Origin: Clostridiales bacterium
GTDB lineage: Bacteria > Bacillota > Clostridia > Oscillospirales > Oscillospiraceae
DNA length: 48,008 bases
Assembly (NCBI GenBank): GCA_021205205.1
Contig: JAJPXY010000136.1
Location: forward strand, 1 to 48,008
Reading direction: 5' to 3'
Numbering within the stretch: position 1 is the first letter of the stretch; every line of letters starts with the position of its first letter. Positions 34,994-44,200 of the stretch are shown piece after piece. The position numbers and the translations under genes are program-made. The notes beneath the pieces were generated by a model. It was not told the DNA's origin. It ran no database searches and saw only the letters and a list, made by a program, of their open reading frames with translations.

Positions 34994-35319
34994 GCTTCTT
35001 CATCCCAGATGTCCCGGAAGAAGCAGCTCCGCGCCCCGGTGTGACAGGTCGGCCCCTTGGGATCGCAGATGTAGAGCAGGGTGTCAGTGTCGCAGTCGGT
35101 GATGATTTTCTTCACAAAGAGGAAGTTGCCGCTGGTCTCCCCCTTGTTCCAAAGCTTCTGGCGGCTGCGGCTCCAAAACCAGGCGGTGTGGGTCTCCAGC
35201 GTTTTCAGGTACGCTTCCTCGTTGGTGAAGCCCAGCATTAGGATGTCTTTCGTCTCCCGGTCCTGGATGATGACGGGAATCAAATCGGATTTTTGAAACA
35301 AATCTTTGGGTTCAATCAT
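34990..35319 (-). CDS. hisI: Phosphoribosyl-AMP cyclohydrolase HisI
   Basis: Third step of histidine synthesis. 109 residues: VIIQDRETKDILMLGFTNEEA, WSRSRQKLWNKGETSGN, DCDTDTLLY and the zinc-binding CDPKGPTCHTGARSCFF. In many bacteria hisI and hisE are fused; here they are separate, overlapping (ATGA). Confidence 0.97.
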   Translation of the reverse strand: MIEPKDLFQKSDLIPVIIQDRETKDILMLGFTNEEAYLKTLETHTAWFWSRSRQKLWNKGETSGNFLFVKKIITDCDTDTLLYICDPKGPTCHTGARSCFFRDIWDEEA

Positions 35320-35331
35320 GCTCTCACCTCA

Positions 35332-36087
35332 TTACCGCACGGGGATATTCTGGCCCCGCAGATAGTCCTTCACCTGGGGAACGGTCAACTCCCCGAAGTG
35401 GAACAGGGAGGCCGCCAGCGCCGCGTCCGCGTCCGCCTGCTGGAACACCTCCGCGAAATGCTCCAGGCTGCCGCAGCCGCCGGAGGCGATGACGGGAATG
35501 TTCACCGCGTCGGTGATGGCCTTGGTCATTTCGAGGTCGAAGCCCTGCTTGGTGCCGTCGGCGTCCATGCTGGTCAGCAAAATCTCGCCTGCGCCCAGCG
35601 CCTCGCCCTCCTTGGCCCACTCCACCGCGTCCTTCCCCGTGGGGATGCGGCCTCCGGCCACGACCACTTCGTAGCCGCCCTCGTCCCGGTGGCGGGCGTC
35701 GATGGCCAACACCACACACTGGCTGCCGAACCGCTCCGCAGCGCGGGAAATCAGGGTGGGGTCCTTGACGGCGGCGGAGTTGACGCTGATTTTGTCCGCC
35801 CCGGCCCGGAGCAGCTCCTGAAAGTCCTCCACGGTGCGGATGCCGCCGCCCACCGTCACGGGGACGTAGACCCGCTCCACCGTCCGGCGCACCATGTCGG
35901 CCACGGTCTTGCGGGCCTCGTAGGTGGCGGTGATGTCCAGAAAAACGATTTCATCGGCCCCCTGCTGGGAGTAGTAGGCGGCCAGCTCCACCGGGTCGCC
36001 TGCGTCCCGGATGTTGACGAAGTTGACCCCCTTGACCACCCGGCCGTCCCGCACATCCAGGCAGGGAATGATTCTCTTTGCTAACAT
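35332..36087 (-). CDS. hisF: Imidazole glycerol phosphate synthase cyclase subunit HisF
   Basis: (beta/alpha)8 barrel that with HisH makes IGP and AICAR. 251 residues; [18 protein letters not shown] at the start, [37 protein letters not shown] and [13 protein letters not shown]. 12 bases before hisI. Confidence 0.98.
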   Translation of the reverse strand: MLAKRIIPCLDVRDGRVVKGVNFVNIRDAGDPVELAAYYSQQGADEIVFLDITATYEARKTVADMVRRTVERVYVPVTVGGGIRTVEDFQELLRAGADKISVNSAAVKDPTLISRAAERFGSQCVVLAIDARHRDEGGYEVVVAGGRIPTGKDAVEWAKEGEALGAGEILLTSMDADGTKQGFDLEMTKAITDAVNIPVIASGGCGSLEHFAEVFQQADADAALAASLFHFGELTVPQVKDYLRGQNIPVR

Positions 36088-36102
36088 AGGGTTCCCTCCT
36101 CC

Positions 36103-36831
36103 TTACGGGTTGGCCTGGCTGCCGCCCACGCGGACCGCCGCCGCCAGGTCGATGGTCCCGGCGTAGTAGGCTTTGCCGATGATGGCCCCGTAGAGGCCCA
36201 TTTCCTCCAGCTTGACGATGTCCTCCAGCACATGGACGCCGCCGGAGGCCACGATTTGGCAGGAGACGGCGCTCTGGAGCTTTTGCAGGCTGTCGAAGCT
36301 GGGGCCGGAGAGCATCCCGTCGGTGTCGATGTCGGTGAACACCAAGGTTTTCACGCCCAGTTGTTCCATAGAGCGGGCGAAGTCCAGGTAGTGCAGACCG
36401 CTGCCCTTCTCCCAACCGGCGGTTTTCACCTCGCCGTCCTTGGCGTCCACGCCCACGGCGATGCGCTCGCCGTAGCGCTCCACGGCCTCCCGGACAAACT
36501 CCGGGTGTTCCACCGCGGCGGAGCCAATGACCATGCGCCAGACACCCATGGCGTCCACCGCCTCCAAGTCGGCCATGGTGCGGATGCCGCCGCCCATCTC
36601 CACCTGCAAGCCGCTCTCCTGAGCCACCCGGCGGACGATGTCGCCGTTGACCCGGACGCCCTGCCGGGCGCCGTCCAAATCTACCATGTGAATGACCTTC
36701 GCTCCCGCGGCGGCGAACTCCTTCGCCACGGCCAGGGGGTCGTCCGCCACCTGATGGACGGTGTCAAATTCTCCCTTTTTGAGGCGGACCACCCGCCCGT
36801 CCTTTAAGTCGATTGCCGGTTCGATGATCAT
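36103..36831 (-). CDS. hisA: ProFAR isomerase HisA
   Basis: Opens the ribose ring of ProFAR in step four. 242 residues; IIEPAIDLKDGRVVRLKKG, HMVDLDGARQG, VEMGGGIRTMADL, VFTDIDTDGMLSGP and VASGGVHVLEDI. Start overlaps the hisH stop (36828-36831). Confidence 0.98.
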   Translation of the reverse strand: MIIEPAIDLKDGRVVRLKKGEFDTVHQVADDPLAVAKEFAAAGAKVIHMVDLDGARQGVRVNGDIVRRVAQESGLQVEMGGGIRTMADLEAVDAMGVWRMVIGSAAVEHPEFVREAVERYGERIAVGVDAKDGEVKTAGWEKGSGLHYLDFARSMEQLGVKTLVFTDIDTDGMLSGPSFDSLQKLQSAVSCQIVASGGVHVLEDIVKLEEMGLYGAIIGKAYYAGTIDLAAAVRVGGSQANP

Positions 36832-37436
36832 CGGTTCAGCCCTCCAAAGTTCCGCAGCATTTGCAGCCCAATGTCCCCGGACTTCTCCGGGTGAAACTGG
36901 GTGCCAAAGACGTTGCCCCGCTGGACGGCGGCGGTGATCTCCGTGCCGTAGTCGGTGGTGGCGATGACATCCTTCGGCTGAGCGGGCATCCCCCGGAAGG
37001 AGTGGGCGAAGTAGACATAGCTGCCTTCCTCCACCCCGTCGAACAGGGGGGAGGGGGTGTGGAATTGCAGACTGTTCCAGCCGATGTGGGGCAGCTTGTA
37101 CTGGGTCTGGATGTACTCCACCGTGCCGGGGATGAGGCCCAGCCCCTGGGCCTCCCGAATTTCGTACCCCGCTTCGAACAGCAGCTGCATTCCCAAGCAG
37201 ATACCCAAAACCGGCTTTTTCGCGCTCTGGCGGCGAATTTCCGCCATCATGCCCCGCTGTTCCAGCTTGGCCGCCGCGTCGTGGAAGGCCCCCACGCCGG
37301 GCAGGATGATGGCGTCCGCCAGCTCCAGCTCCTCGGGGTCCGCCGTGACGCGGGTGGAAAAACCCAGGTATTTCATGCCGTTGTTTACACTCATCAGGTT
37401 GCCCACGTCGTAGTCAACCACAGCGATATATCCCAT
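36828..37436 (-). CDS. hisH: Imidazole glycerol phosphate synthase glutaminase subunit HisH
   Basis: Class I glutamine amidotransferase supplying ammonia to HisF. 202 residues; catalytic Cys in GICLGMQLLFE (about 79), PHIGWN, and the His/Glu of QFHPEKSG near the C-terminus. ATG 37436 has GAGGAG eight bases upstream; a GTG three codons earlier overlaps the hisD stop and is less likely. Confidence 0.97.
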   Translation of the reverse strand: MGYIAVVDYDVGNLMSVNNGMKYLGFSTRVTADPEELELADAIILPGVGAFHDAAAKLEQRGMMAEIRRQSAKKPVLGICLGMQLLFEAGYEIREAQGLGLIPGTVEYIQTQYKLPHIGWNSLQFHTPSPLFDGVEEGSYVYFAHSFRGMPAQPKDVIATTDYGTEITAAVQRGNVFGTQFHPEKSGDIGLQMLRNFGGLNR

Positions 37437-37441
37437 CTGTC

Positions 37442-38719
37442 TCACTCCTCAAACCGCACGCGAATGGAGTTGGCGTGGGCGGTAAGATGCTCCGCCTGGG
37501 CGAAGCACTCCACCTCCCGGTGGACGGCCTCCAGGGAGGGCCGGTCAAATTCCAGCACGCTCATGGTCTTTAGGAAGCTGTCCACCGACAGCGGCGAAAA
37601 GAACCGGGCCGTCCCGCTGGTGGGCAGCACATGGTCCGGCCCCGCCAGGTAGTCTCCCAACGGTTCCGGGGCGTAGCTGCCCAAAAACACCGCTCCGGCG
37701 TTCTTGATGCCGGGGAGCAGGGCGCGGGGGTCGGCGGTGCAAATTTCCAGATGCTCCGGGGCCTCCAGATTGGCCAGCTCCACCGCCCGGTCCAGCGTGT
37801 CGCAGACGATGACCGCGCCGAAGTCCCGGAGGGAGGCCTCGATGATGTCCCGGCGGCTGAGGGCGGCGGACTGGCGGATAAGCTCTTTGTCCACCGCCTG
37901 GGCCAGCTCCTCGCTGGTGGTCAGCAGCATGGAGGAGGCCATCTTGTCGTGTTCCGCCTGGCTCATCAGGTCGGCGGCCACATATTTGGGGTCGGCGGTC
38001 TCGTCGGCAATGACCAGCACCTCGCTGGGACCGGCCACCATGTCGATGTCCAGCGTGCCGTAGGCCATGCGCTTGGCGGCGGCCACGTAGGCGTTGCCCG
38101 GCCCCACCAGCTTATCCACCTTGGGGATGAACCCGGCCCCGTAGGTCAGCGCGGCCACCGCTTGGACGCCACCCACGCCGATGACCCGGTCCACCCCGGC
38201 GATTTTGTCCGCCGCCAGCACCGCCTGGTTCAGGTTCTCCGTGGGAGGCGTGACCATGATGAGTTCTTCCACCCCGGCCACCCGGGCGGGGACGGCGTTC
38301 ATCAGCACCGAGGAGGGGTAGGCGGCGGTGCCGCCGGGGACGTAGATGCCCACCCGGGTCAGGCCCCGCACCACGCGGCCCACCTTGCCCCCATCGGGGC
38401 TGGTCCACTCGGCGGACTTGGCCAGCAAATGCTCGTTGTAGTCCCGGATGTTGGCAGCGGCGTGCTCCATGGTCTGGATGAGCGCCGGGTCGCAGGCGTC
38501 GTAGGCCGCCTGCAATTCCCCGGCGGTGAACTCCTTCGGCTCCGCCTTGTCGAATTTCAGGGAATATTCCCGGACGGCGTCGTATCCCCGGGTCTCCACC
38601 GCGGCCATGATCTCCGCCGCGGACTTGGTGATGCTCTCGTTGGCCCGGGCGGCGCGGGTGCGCAGGTTGTCGATGAGCCGCAGCTCGGCCTCGCCGTCGG
38701 CCTTTACAATTTGAATCAT
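37442..38719 (-). CDS. hisD: Histidinol dehydrogenase HisD
   Basis: Last two oxidations to histidine, zinc-dependent. 425 residues; VGIYVPGGTAAYPSSVLM, GAGFIPKVDKLVGPGNAYV, DMVAGPSEVLVIADE, SQAEHD and the C-terminal GPDHVLPTSGTARFFSPL. The ATG at 38719 overlaps the hisG stop by four bases. The frame stays open upstream into hisG but that part is not HisD. Confidence 0.98.
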   Translation of the reverse strand: MIQIVKADGEAELRLIDNLRTRAARANESITKSAAEIMAAVETRGYDAVREYSLKFDKAEPKEFTAGELQAAYDACDPALIQTMEHAAANIRDYNEHLLAKSAEWTSPDGGKVGRVVRGLTRVGIYVPGGTAAYPSSVLMNAVPARVAGVEELIMVTPPTENLNQAVLAADKIAGVDRVIGVGGVQAVAALTYGAGFIPKVDKLVGPGNAYVAAAKRMAYGTLDIDMVAGPSEVLVIADETADPKYVAADLMSQAEHDKMASSMLLTTSEELAQAVDKELIRQSAALSRRDIIEASLRDFGAVIVCDTLDRAVELANLEAPEHLEICTADPRALLPGIKNAGAVFLGSYAPEPLGDYLAGPDHVLPTSGTARFFSPLSVDSFLKTMSVLEFDRPSLEAVHREVECFAQAEHLTAHANSIRVRFEE

Positions 38720-39354
38720 TTGCTGTCCCCCAGTTCCTGCTCGCATTTGGAGATAAAATCCAGAATTTCGTTTTTGTACAGCTTCATGCTGGCGGTGTTG
38801 ACGATGAGCCGGGCGGAGATGGGGGCCACCGTCTCGATGGGGACCAGGCCGTTGGCCTTGAGGGTTGCCCCGGTTTCCACGATGTCCACAATGCCGTCCG
38901 CCAGCCCCAGGATGGGGGCCAGCTCCACGCTGCCCTCGATTTTGATGACGTCCACGTCCATGCCCTTGGCGGCGAAGAACGCTCGGGTCACGTTGGGGTA
39001 TTTGGAGGCGATGACCCGGTACTTGTAGGTGCCGTAGAAGTCGGCCCCCTCCGGAACCGCCAGGGCGAAGCGGCACTTGCCGAACCCCAGGTCCAGCACC
39101 TCGTAGAAGGAGCCGCCCTTCTCCATAATGGTGTCCTTGCCCACGATGCCCAGGTCGCAGACCCCGTGCTCCACGTAGGTGATAACATCCGGGGCTTTGG
39201 ACAGCACCGCGTCCAGCGGGTAGTTGGGGATGGCGTGGATCAACCTCCGTCCCGGGTCCTTGATGGGGGAGCAGTCCATCCCCGCCCGCTCGAACAGGGC
39301 CACGGACTTGTCCTGCAAACGGCCCTTGGTCAGGGCGATGCGCAGCCGGCTCAT
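38716..39354 (-). CDS. hisG: ATP phosphoribosyltransferase, short form HisG
   Basis: Commits PRPP and ATP to histidine synthesis. 212 residues; RIALTKGRLQDKSVALFERAG, YVEHGVCDLGIVGKDT, IEGSVELAPILGLADGIVDIVETG. Lacks the C-terminal regulatory ACT-like domain of long HisG, so it needs HisZ, encoded just upstream with a four-base overlap. Confidence 0.98.
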   Translation of the reverse strand: MSRLRIALTKGRLQDKSVALFERAGMDCSPIKDPGRRLIHAIPNYPLDAVLSKAPDVITYVEHGVCDLGIVGKDTIMEKGGSFYEVLDLGFGKCRFALAVPEGADFYGTYKYRVIASKYPNVTRAFFAAKGMDVDVIKIEGSVELAPILGLADGIVDIVETGATLKANGLVPIETVAPISARLIVNTASMKLYKNEILDFISKCEQELGDSK

Positions 39355-40523
39355 ACCTCCACCTCTCTCTCTCCGTTTTCGTCCACCACGAGGACGGTAC
39401 GGATGTTTTTCTCCCGGGCCAGGTTCAGCGTCCCCTCCAGCCGGGAGCAGGGGGACAGCTCGCTGCTGCCCTGGGGCAGCGTGTCCACGATTTCCAGCGC
39501 CCGGGCCAGCATGGACGGCTCGTAGTGGATGACGGTCTGCACCTGGGGCAGCTCCACCCGGGGCAGACAGGCCGCCACCGCGTCCACGTCCACGGCGAAG
39601 CCGATGGCCTGGGCCGGGCGGCCAAAGGAGGCGCACAGCTTGTCGTACCGTCCGCCGGAGAGGACGGCGGTGCCTGCCCCCTCCACGTAGCCCCGGAAGA
39701 TAACGCCGGTGTAGTAGTCGATGCGGTGGACCATGCCCAGGTCGAAGCGGATGGCGTCGCCATAGCCCGCCGCCTGCAAAATCCGGTACAGCGCCCGCAG
39801 GTACTCAATGGACTCGTCCTCCCGGCCCAACAGCTCCTCCGCCTCGTCCAGCACCTCCGGCCCGCCAAAGAGGTAGGCCAGCCGCTTCACGGCGGCGCAG
39901 CCGGGCTGGTCTGCGTGGGCCGACAGATAGTCCCCCAGCGCGGCGAAGTTCTTGCCCTCGATGAGGCCGCGGACGGTCTCCATGTCGTCCTCCGCCAGGT
40001 CCATCCCCTCCATAAAGGAGGAGAAAATGCCCGCATGGCCGATTTCCACATGGAACTGCGTCACGCCGCAGGCCCGGATGGCGTCCACGGCGGCGGCGAT
40101 CATCTCCAGGTCGGCCTTTTTGCCGGAGGCCCCGATCAGCTCCACCCCGCACTGGGGAATTTCGCCGTTTTCGCCCTTGTTGCCGCTGCTGGAGCGGTAG
40201 ACGCACTGGTTGTAGTAGAACCGACGGGGCAGGATGATGTCTTTCAGCTTGGTGGCCGCCACCCGGGCGATGGGGGTGGTGCCCTCCGGGCGGAGGACGC
40301 AGATTTTCCCGCTCCGGTCGATGACCTTCAACATGGACTCCTGGGGAATATTGCTGCCCGCCTGGGCAAAGACGTCGTAGTATTCCACATCGGGGGTGAT
40401 GATTTCCGTATAACCCCGCTGGCGGAACAGGTCGGTCAGCGTGGCCTGCACCTGGCGGCGCTCCCGGCACTCGCCGAACAGGCGGTCCCGGGTCCCCTCC
40501 GGGGTGTTTGGACTGTATCTCAT
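39351..40523 (-). CDS. hisZ: ATP phosphoribosyltransferase regulatory subunit HisZ
   Basis: Histidyl-tRNA synthetase paralogue needed by short HisG. 390 residues; class II motif 2-like LRPEGTTPIARVAATKL and RRFYYNQCVYR, then YYTGVIFRGYVEG and SGGRYDKL. TPEGTRDRLFGE at the N-terminus resembles HisS. Contains no anticodon-binding domain. First gene of the his cluster, with its own promoter. Confidence 0.96.
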   Translation of the reverse strand: MRYSPNTPEGTRDRLFGECRERRQVQATLTDLFRQRGYTEIITPDVEYYDVFAQAGSNIPQESMLKVIDRSGKICVLRPEGTTPIARVAATKLKDIILPRRFYYNQCVYRSSSGNKGENGEIPQCGVELIGASGKKADLEMIAAAVDAIRACGVTQFHVEIGHAGIFSSFMEGMDLAEDDMETVRGLIEGKNFAALGDYLSAHADQPGCAAVKRLAYLFGGPEVLDEAEELLGREDESIEYLRALYRILQAAGYGDAIRFDLGMVHRIDYYTGVIFRGYVEGAGTAVLSGGRYDKLCASFGRPAQAIGFAVDVDAVAACLPRVELPQVQTVIHYEPSMLARALEIVDTLPQGSSELSPCSRLEGTLNLAREKNIRTVLVVDENGEREVEV

Positions 40524-40542
40524 ATCTTTAACTCCTGACAGA

Positions 40543-40560
40543 GGAAGGGCTGGCCCTTCC
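40543..40560 (-). promoter_or_regulatory. Stem-loop in the his leader
   Basis: GGAAGGGC and GCCCTTCC separated by two bases, in the leader about 20 bases before the hisZ start. It could affect ribosome access or transcript stability; not followed by a T-run. Confidence 0.5.
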
Positions 40561-40573
40561 CCGATTTTGCACT

Positions 40574-40585
40574 TTAGCGCGCTAA
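40574..40585 (-). promoter_or_regulatory. Palindromic operator candidate of the his operon
   Basis: Perfect 12-base palindrome TTAGCGCGCTAA starting two bases downstream of the -10, covering the expected transcription start. Position and symmetry suit a dimeric repressor. A TrpR-related HisR (YerC) is a candidate because such repressors control his genes in some Firmicutes; I have no direct match. Confidence 0.6.
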
Positions 40586-40586
40586 T

Positions 40587-40615
40587 ACACTACCATAGTT
40601 CACCCATGCTGTCAA
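40587..40615 (-). promoter_or_regulatory. Promoter of the his operon
   Basis: Minus strand: perfect TTGACA (40615-40610), 17 bases, TGG-TAGTGT (40592-40587), extended -10. No T-box fits in the about 60-base leader. Confidence 0.65.
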
Positions 40616-40633
40616 CTGGGAAAATGCTGATTT

Positions 40634-41266
40634 TCACGGCACGTCGAACCGGGTTTCCCATGTTTCCGCATACTTGGCCTCCAGGCACAGCCGCAGCTGG
40701 TCGGGAGAGACCTTGTAGCGGTTCATCTCCGGCAGCGCGTCCAAGGAGAACCAGCCGCTGCGCAGCGTCTCGATGTTCTCGTGGAAGGTCCCGCCCTTCA
40801 GACGGCACAGGTAGAGCATCCGAATGACGGTGTAGAACTCATAGGGTTCGTTGTGGAGCCGCTGGTCGTGGACGGCCACCAGCCGGTAGGGTTCCACCTC
40901 TAGCCCGGCCTCCTCCCGGCTCTCCTTGGCGGTGTTGGCGGCGGGGTGCAGGTCGTACTCGCACCAGCCCCCCGGCGGCGCCCAGGTGCCGTCCAGCTCC
41001 TGCACCAGCAGCGCCCGGTCTGCCTCGTCAAAGAGGATGGCCCGGCTGTCGATTTTGGGGGTCTGGTAGATGTACTCGTGCTGGAAGATGTCCTGAATCT
41101 GCTCCAGCGGCTCGTCGGAGACCGAGGCGGTCATCTCCGCCGCCAGCGCCTGGATGCGCTGGAAGCGCTCATAGTCGAAGTCGTTTTTGGTATAAAACAG
41201 CCCCGCCGTGGAGATAGCCTGCAATTCTCTGGCCCAGTTCAGCACTTTTTCGGTGGTTTCGTTCAT
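40634..41266 (-). CDS. Nudix hydrolase with N-terminal extension domain
   Basis: 210 residues. An N-terminal helical domain of about 65 residues (MNETTEKVLNWARELQAI) precedes the Nudix fold: DSRAILFDEADRALLVQEL, then the Nudix box with PGGWCEY and KESREEAGLEV (about 97-124). This N-terminal domain plus Nudix layout is typical of ADP-ribose/nucleotide-sugar pyrophosphatase-like proteins (NUDIX_N); substrate unknown. Starts 15 bases after polC, likely the same transcript. Confidence 0.9.
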   Translation of the reverse strand: MNETTEKVLNWARELQAISTAGLFYTKNDFDYERFQRIQALAAEMTASVSDEPLEQIQDIFQHEYIYQTPKIDSRAILFDEADRALLVQELDGTWAPPGGWCEYDLHPAANTAKESREEAGLEVEPYRLVAVHDQRLHNEPYEFYTVIRMLYLCRLKGGTFHENIETLRSGWFSLDALPEMNRYKVSPDQLRLCLEAKYAETWETRFDVP

Positions 41267-41281
41267 TGTGGGTCGCTCTCC

Positions 41282-44200
41282 TTAAAAGAGGGTGATTTGA
41301 CTGGTTTCCGGCAGGCCGTCCATGGCCCCCATGAATTTCAGCTGCTCCAGCTGAGTCTGGGACAGCTTGGTACAGCAGTTGGCCACCTCCTCCACGGAGA
41401 TGAAGGGCTGGCCGTCTCGGGCCTTGAGCTGCTCCACGGTGGCCTCCGCCGCCGCCTCCCCCAGGCCGGGGAGAGAGGTGAAGGGGGGCATCAGGGACTT
41501 TTTCTCCCAGTCCACCCCGAAGCGGGTGGCCTGCATCTGGAGCAGGTCCATTTTGGCGAAAGTGAAGCCCCGGAGATAAAACTCATAGCACATCTCCAGC
41601 GTGGTGTACATCTTTTCCTCCACGTCGGTGGGGTTCTCCTTGCTTTTGATCTCCTTCATTTTGTCCTTGACGGTGTCCATGCCCAGACACATACAGGTGG
41701 CGTCCACCGCCTTGGCCCGGATGGAGAAATAGGCGGCGTAGAACGCCAGCGGCTCGTGGACCTTGAACCAGGCAATGCGGAAGGCCATCATCACGTAGGC
41801 CACCGCGTGGGCCTTGGGGAACAGGTATTTGATTTTCCGGCAGGATTCGATGTACCACTCGGGGATACCGTGCTCCCGCATTTCCTCCTCGATGCCCTCG
41901 GGCCAGCTCTTGCCCTTGTGGATGACGCCCTTTCGCACAGCCTCCATGAACTTGAAGCTCCGCAGCTCGTCGCAGCCCATGGAAATCAGGTAGAGCATGA
42001 TGTCGTCCCGGCAGCCGATGGCGTCGGTGACGGAGGCGGTGCCGCTAAGGATCAGGTCTTTGGCGTTGCCCAGCCACACGTCGGTACCGTGGGAGAATCC
42101 GGACAGCCGCAGCAGGGTGTTGAAGTTCTTGGGCTGGGTGTCGATGAGCATTTGCCGGGTGAAGGAGGTGCCGAACTCCGGGACGCCGCAGCTGCCGGTG
42201 GGACCCAGGATCGGGTCGTCCTCGTAGCCCAGCACCTTGGAGGAACAGAAGATGGACATGGTGTCCTTGTCGTCCAGGGGGATGGTGGTGGGGTCCTTCC
42301 CCGTCAGGTCCTGGAGCATTCGGATCATGGTGGGGTCATCGTGGCCCAGCATATCCAGCTTGAGCAGGTTGGACTCCATGGAGTGGTATTCAAAGTGGGT
42401 GGTGACGATGTCGGAGTTGGGGTCGTCCGCCGGGTGCTGCACCGGGCAGAAGTCGTAAATTTCCTTGTCGCCGGGGATGACCACCATGCCGCCGGGGTGC
42501 TGGCCGGTGGTGCGCTTCACGTTGGTGCAGCCCAGGGCCAGGCGGCTCTCCTCCGCCCGGGAGACCTTCAAATCCCGCTGCTCCAGGTATTTGAGGACGT
42601 AGCCGTAGGCGGTTTTCTCCGCCACGGTGCCCACGGTGCCCGCCTTGAATACGTGGCCCTCGCCAAACAGCTCGAAGGTGTACTTGTGGGCGCGGGCCTG
42701 GTACTCGCCGGAGAAATTCAGGTCGATGTCGGGGACCTTGGTGCCGCCGTAGCCCAAAAAGGTCTCGAAGGGGATGTTGAAGCCGTCCTTCACCATGGGC
42801 GTGCCGCAAACCGGGCAATTTTTGTCCGGCAGGTCTGCGCCGCAGCCGTACTCCCGGGTGTCCACGTCGAAGTCGGAGTGCTTGCACTTGGGGCAGCGGT
42901 AGTGGGGCGGCAGGCTGTTGACCTCGGTGATGCCGGAGAGGAAAGCCACGATGGAGGACCCCACGCTGCCCCGGCTGCCCACCAGGTAGCCGTGTTCCAG
43001 AGAGTTCTGTACCAGCTTCTGGGCGGACATATAAATCACGTCGTACTTCCGCTGGATGATACCGGGCAGCTCCAGGTCGATGCGGTCCTGGACGATTTTG
43101 GGCAGCTCGTCGCCGTAAAGTTCATGGGCCTTGTGGTAGACCAGATACTCCAGCTCCTTGTCCGAGTCCTTCAGCGTGGGGGCGAACAGCCCCTTGGGCA
43201 GGGGATTGATTTTGTCACACCACTTTGCGATGCGGTTGGGGTCGTCCACCACCACTTTTTTGCAGTCCTCCGGCCCCAGATAGGCGAACTCCTCCAGCAT
43301 TTCGTCGGTGGTCTTGAAGTAGATAGGCAGCTCCTCGTCGGCGCTGTCGTAGCCGTTGGCGGAGAGCAGGATGTGTCGGAAAATCTCCTGCTCCGGGTCG
43401 AGAAAATGCACGTCGCCGGTGGCGCAGACGGGCTTGTTCAGCTCCTTGCCCAGCCGGACGACGGTGCGGTTGAACTCCCGCAGCTCCTCCTCGTCTCTGG
43501 CCAGGCCCTTGGCCACCAGAAAGGCGTTGTTGCACAGGGGCTGAATTTCCAGAAAGTCGTACCAGCTGGCGATACGTTTCAGCTCATCCCAGTCCTTGTG
43601 GTTCTCCACCGCCTGGAACAGCTCCCCCGCCTCGCAGGCGGAGCCGATGATGAGGCCCTCCCGGTTGGCGTTGATGAGGCTCTTGGGCATGACCGGGCGG
43701 CGCTGGAAGTGCTCCAGATGGGCCAGGGAGATGAGCTTATAGAGGTTGCGCAGGCCGTTCTGGTTCTTGGCCAGCACGATGAGGTGCCGCAGGCGCTGCT
43801 TGCGCTTCCTGCCGCTTTGGAGGGTGGTCATGCGGTCGTTGATGCCGCCCACGTCCTGCACCCCCAGCTCCCGGAGCATTTTCCAGAAGGGGACCAGCAT
43901 ATAGCCCACCATGGCCGCGTCGTCGCAGGCCCGGTGGTGGTTGAATTCCGGCAGGTTCAGGTAGCCGGAGACGGAGTCCAATGTATATTTGCCCAGGTCG
44001 GGCAGCAGGTGCTGGGAGAGCACCAGCGTATCCAGCGAGGGGTTGTGGAAGGGACGGCCCATCCGCTGGCAGCCCTGGGCCAAAAAGCCCATGTCGAAGT
44101 CGGCGTTGTGGGCGGCCAGCAGCCGGTCCCCGGCCCAGTCCAGGAACTGGTTCAGGGCTTCCTCCTGGCTGGGGGCACCCGCCACCATCTCGTCGGTGAT

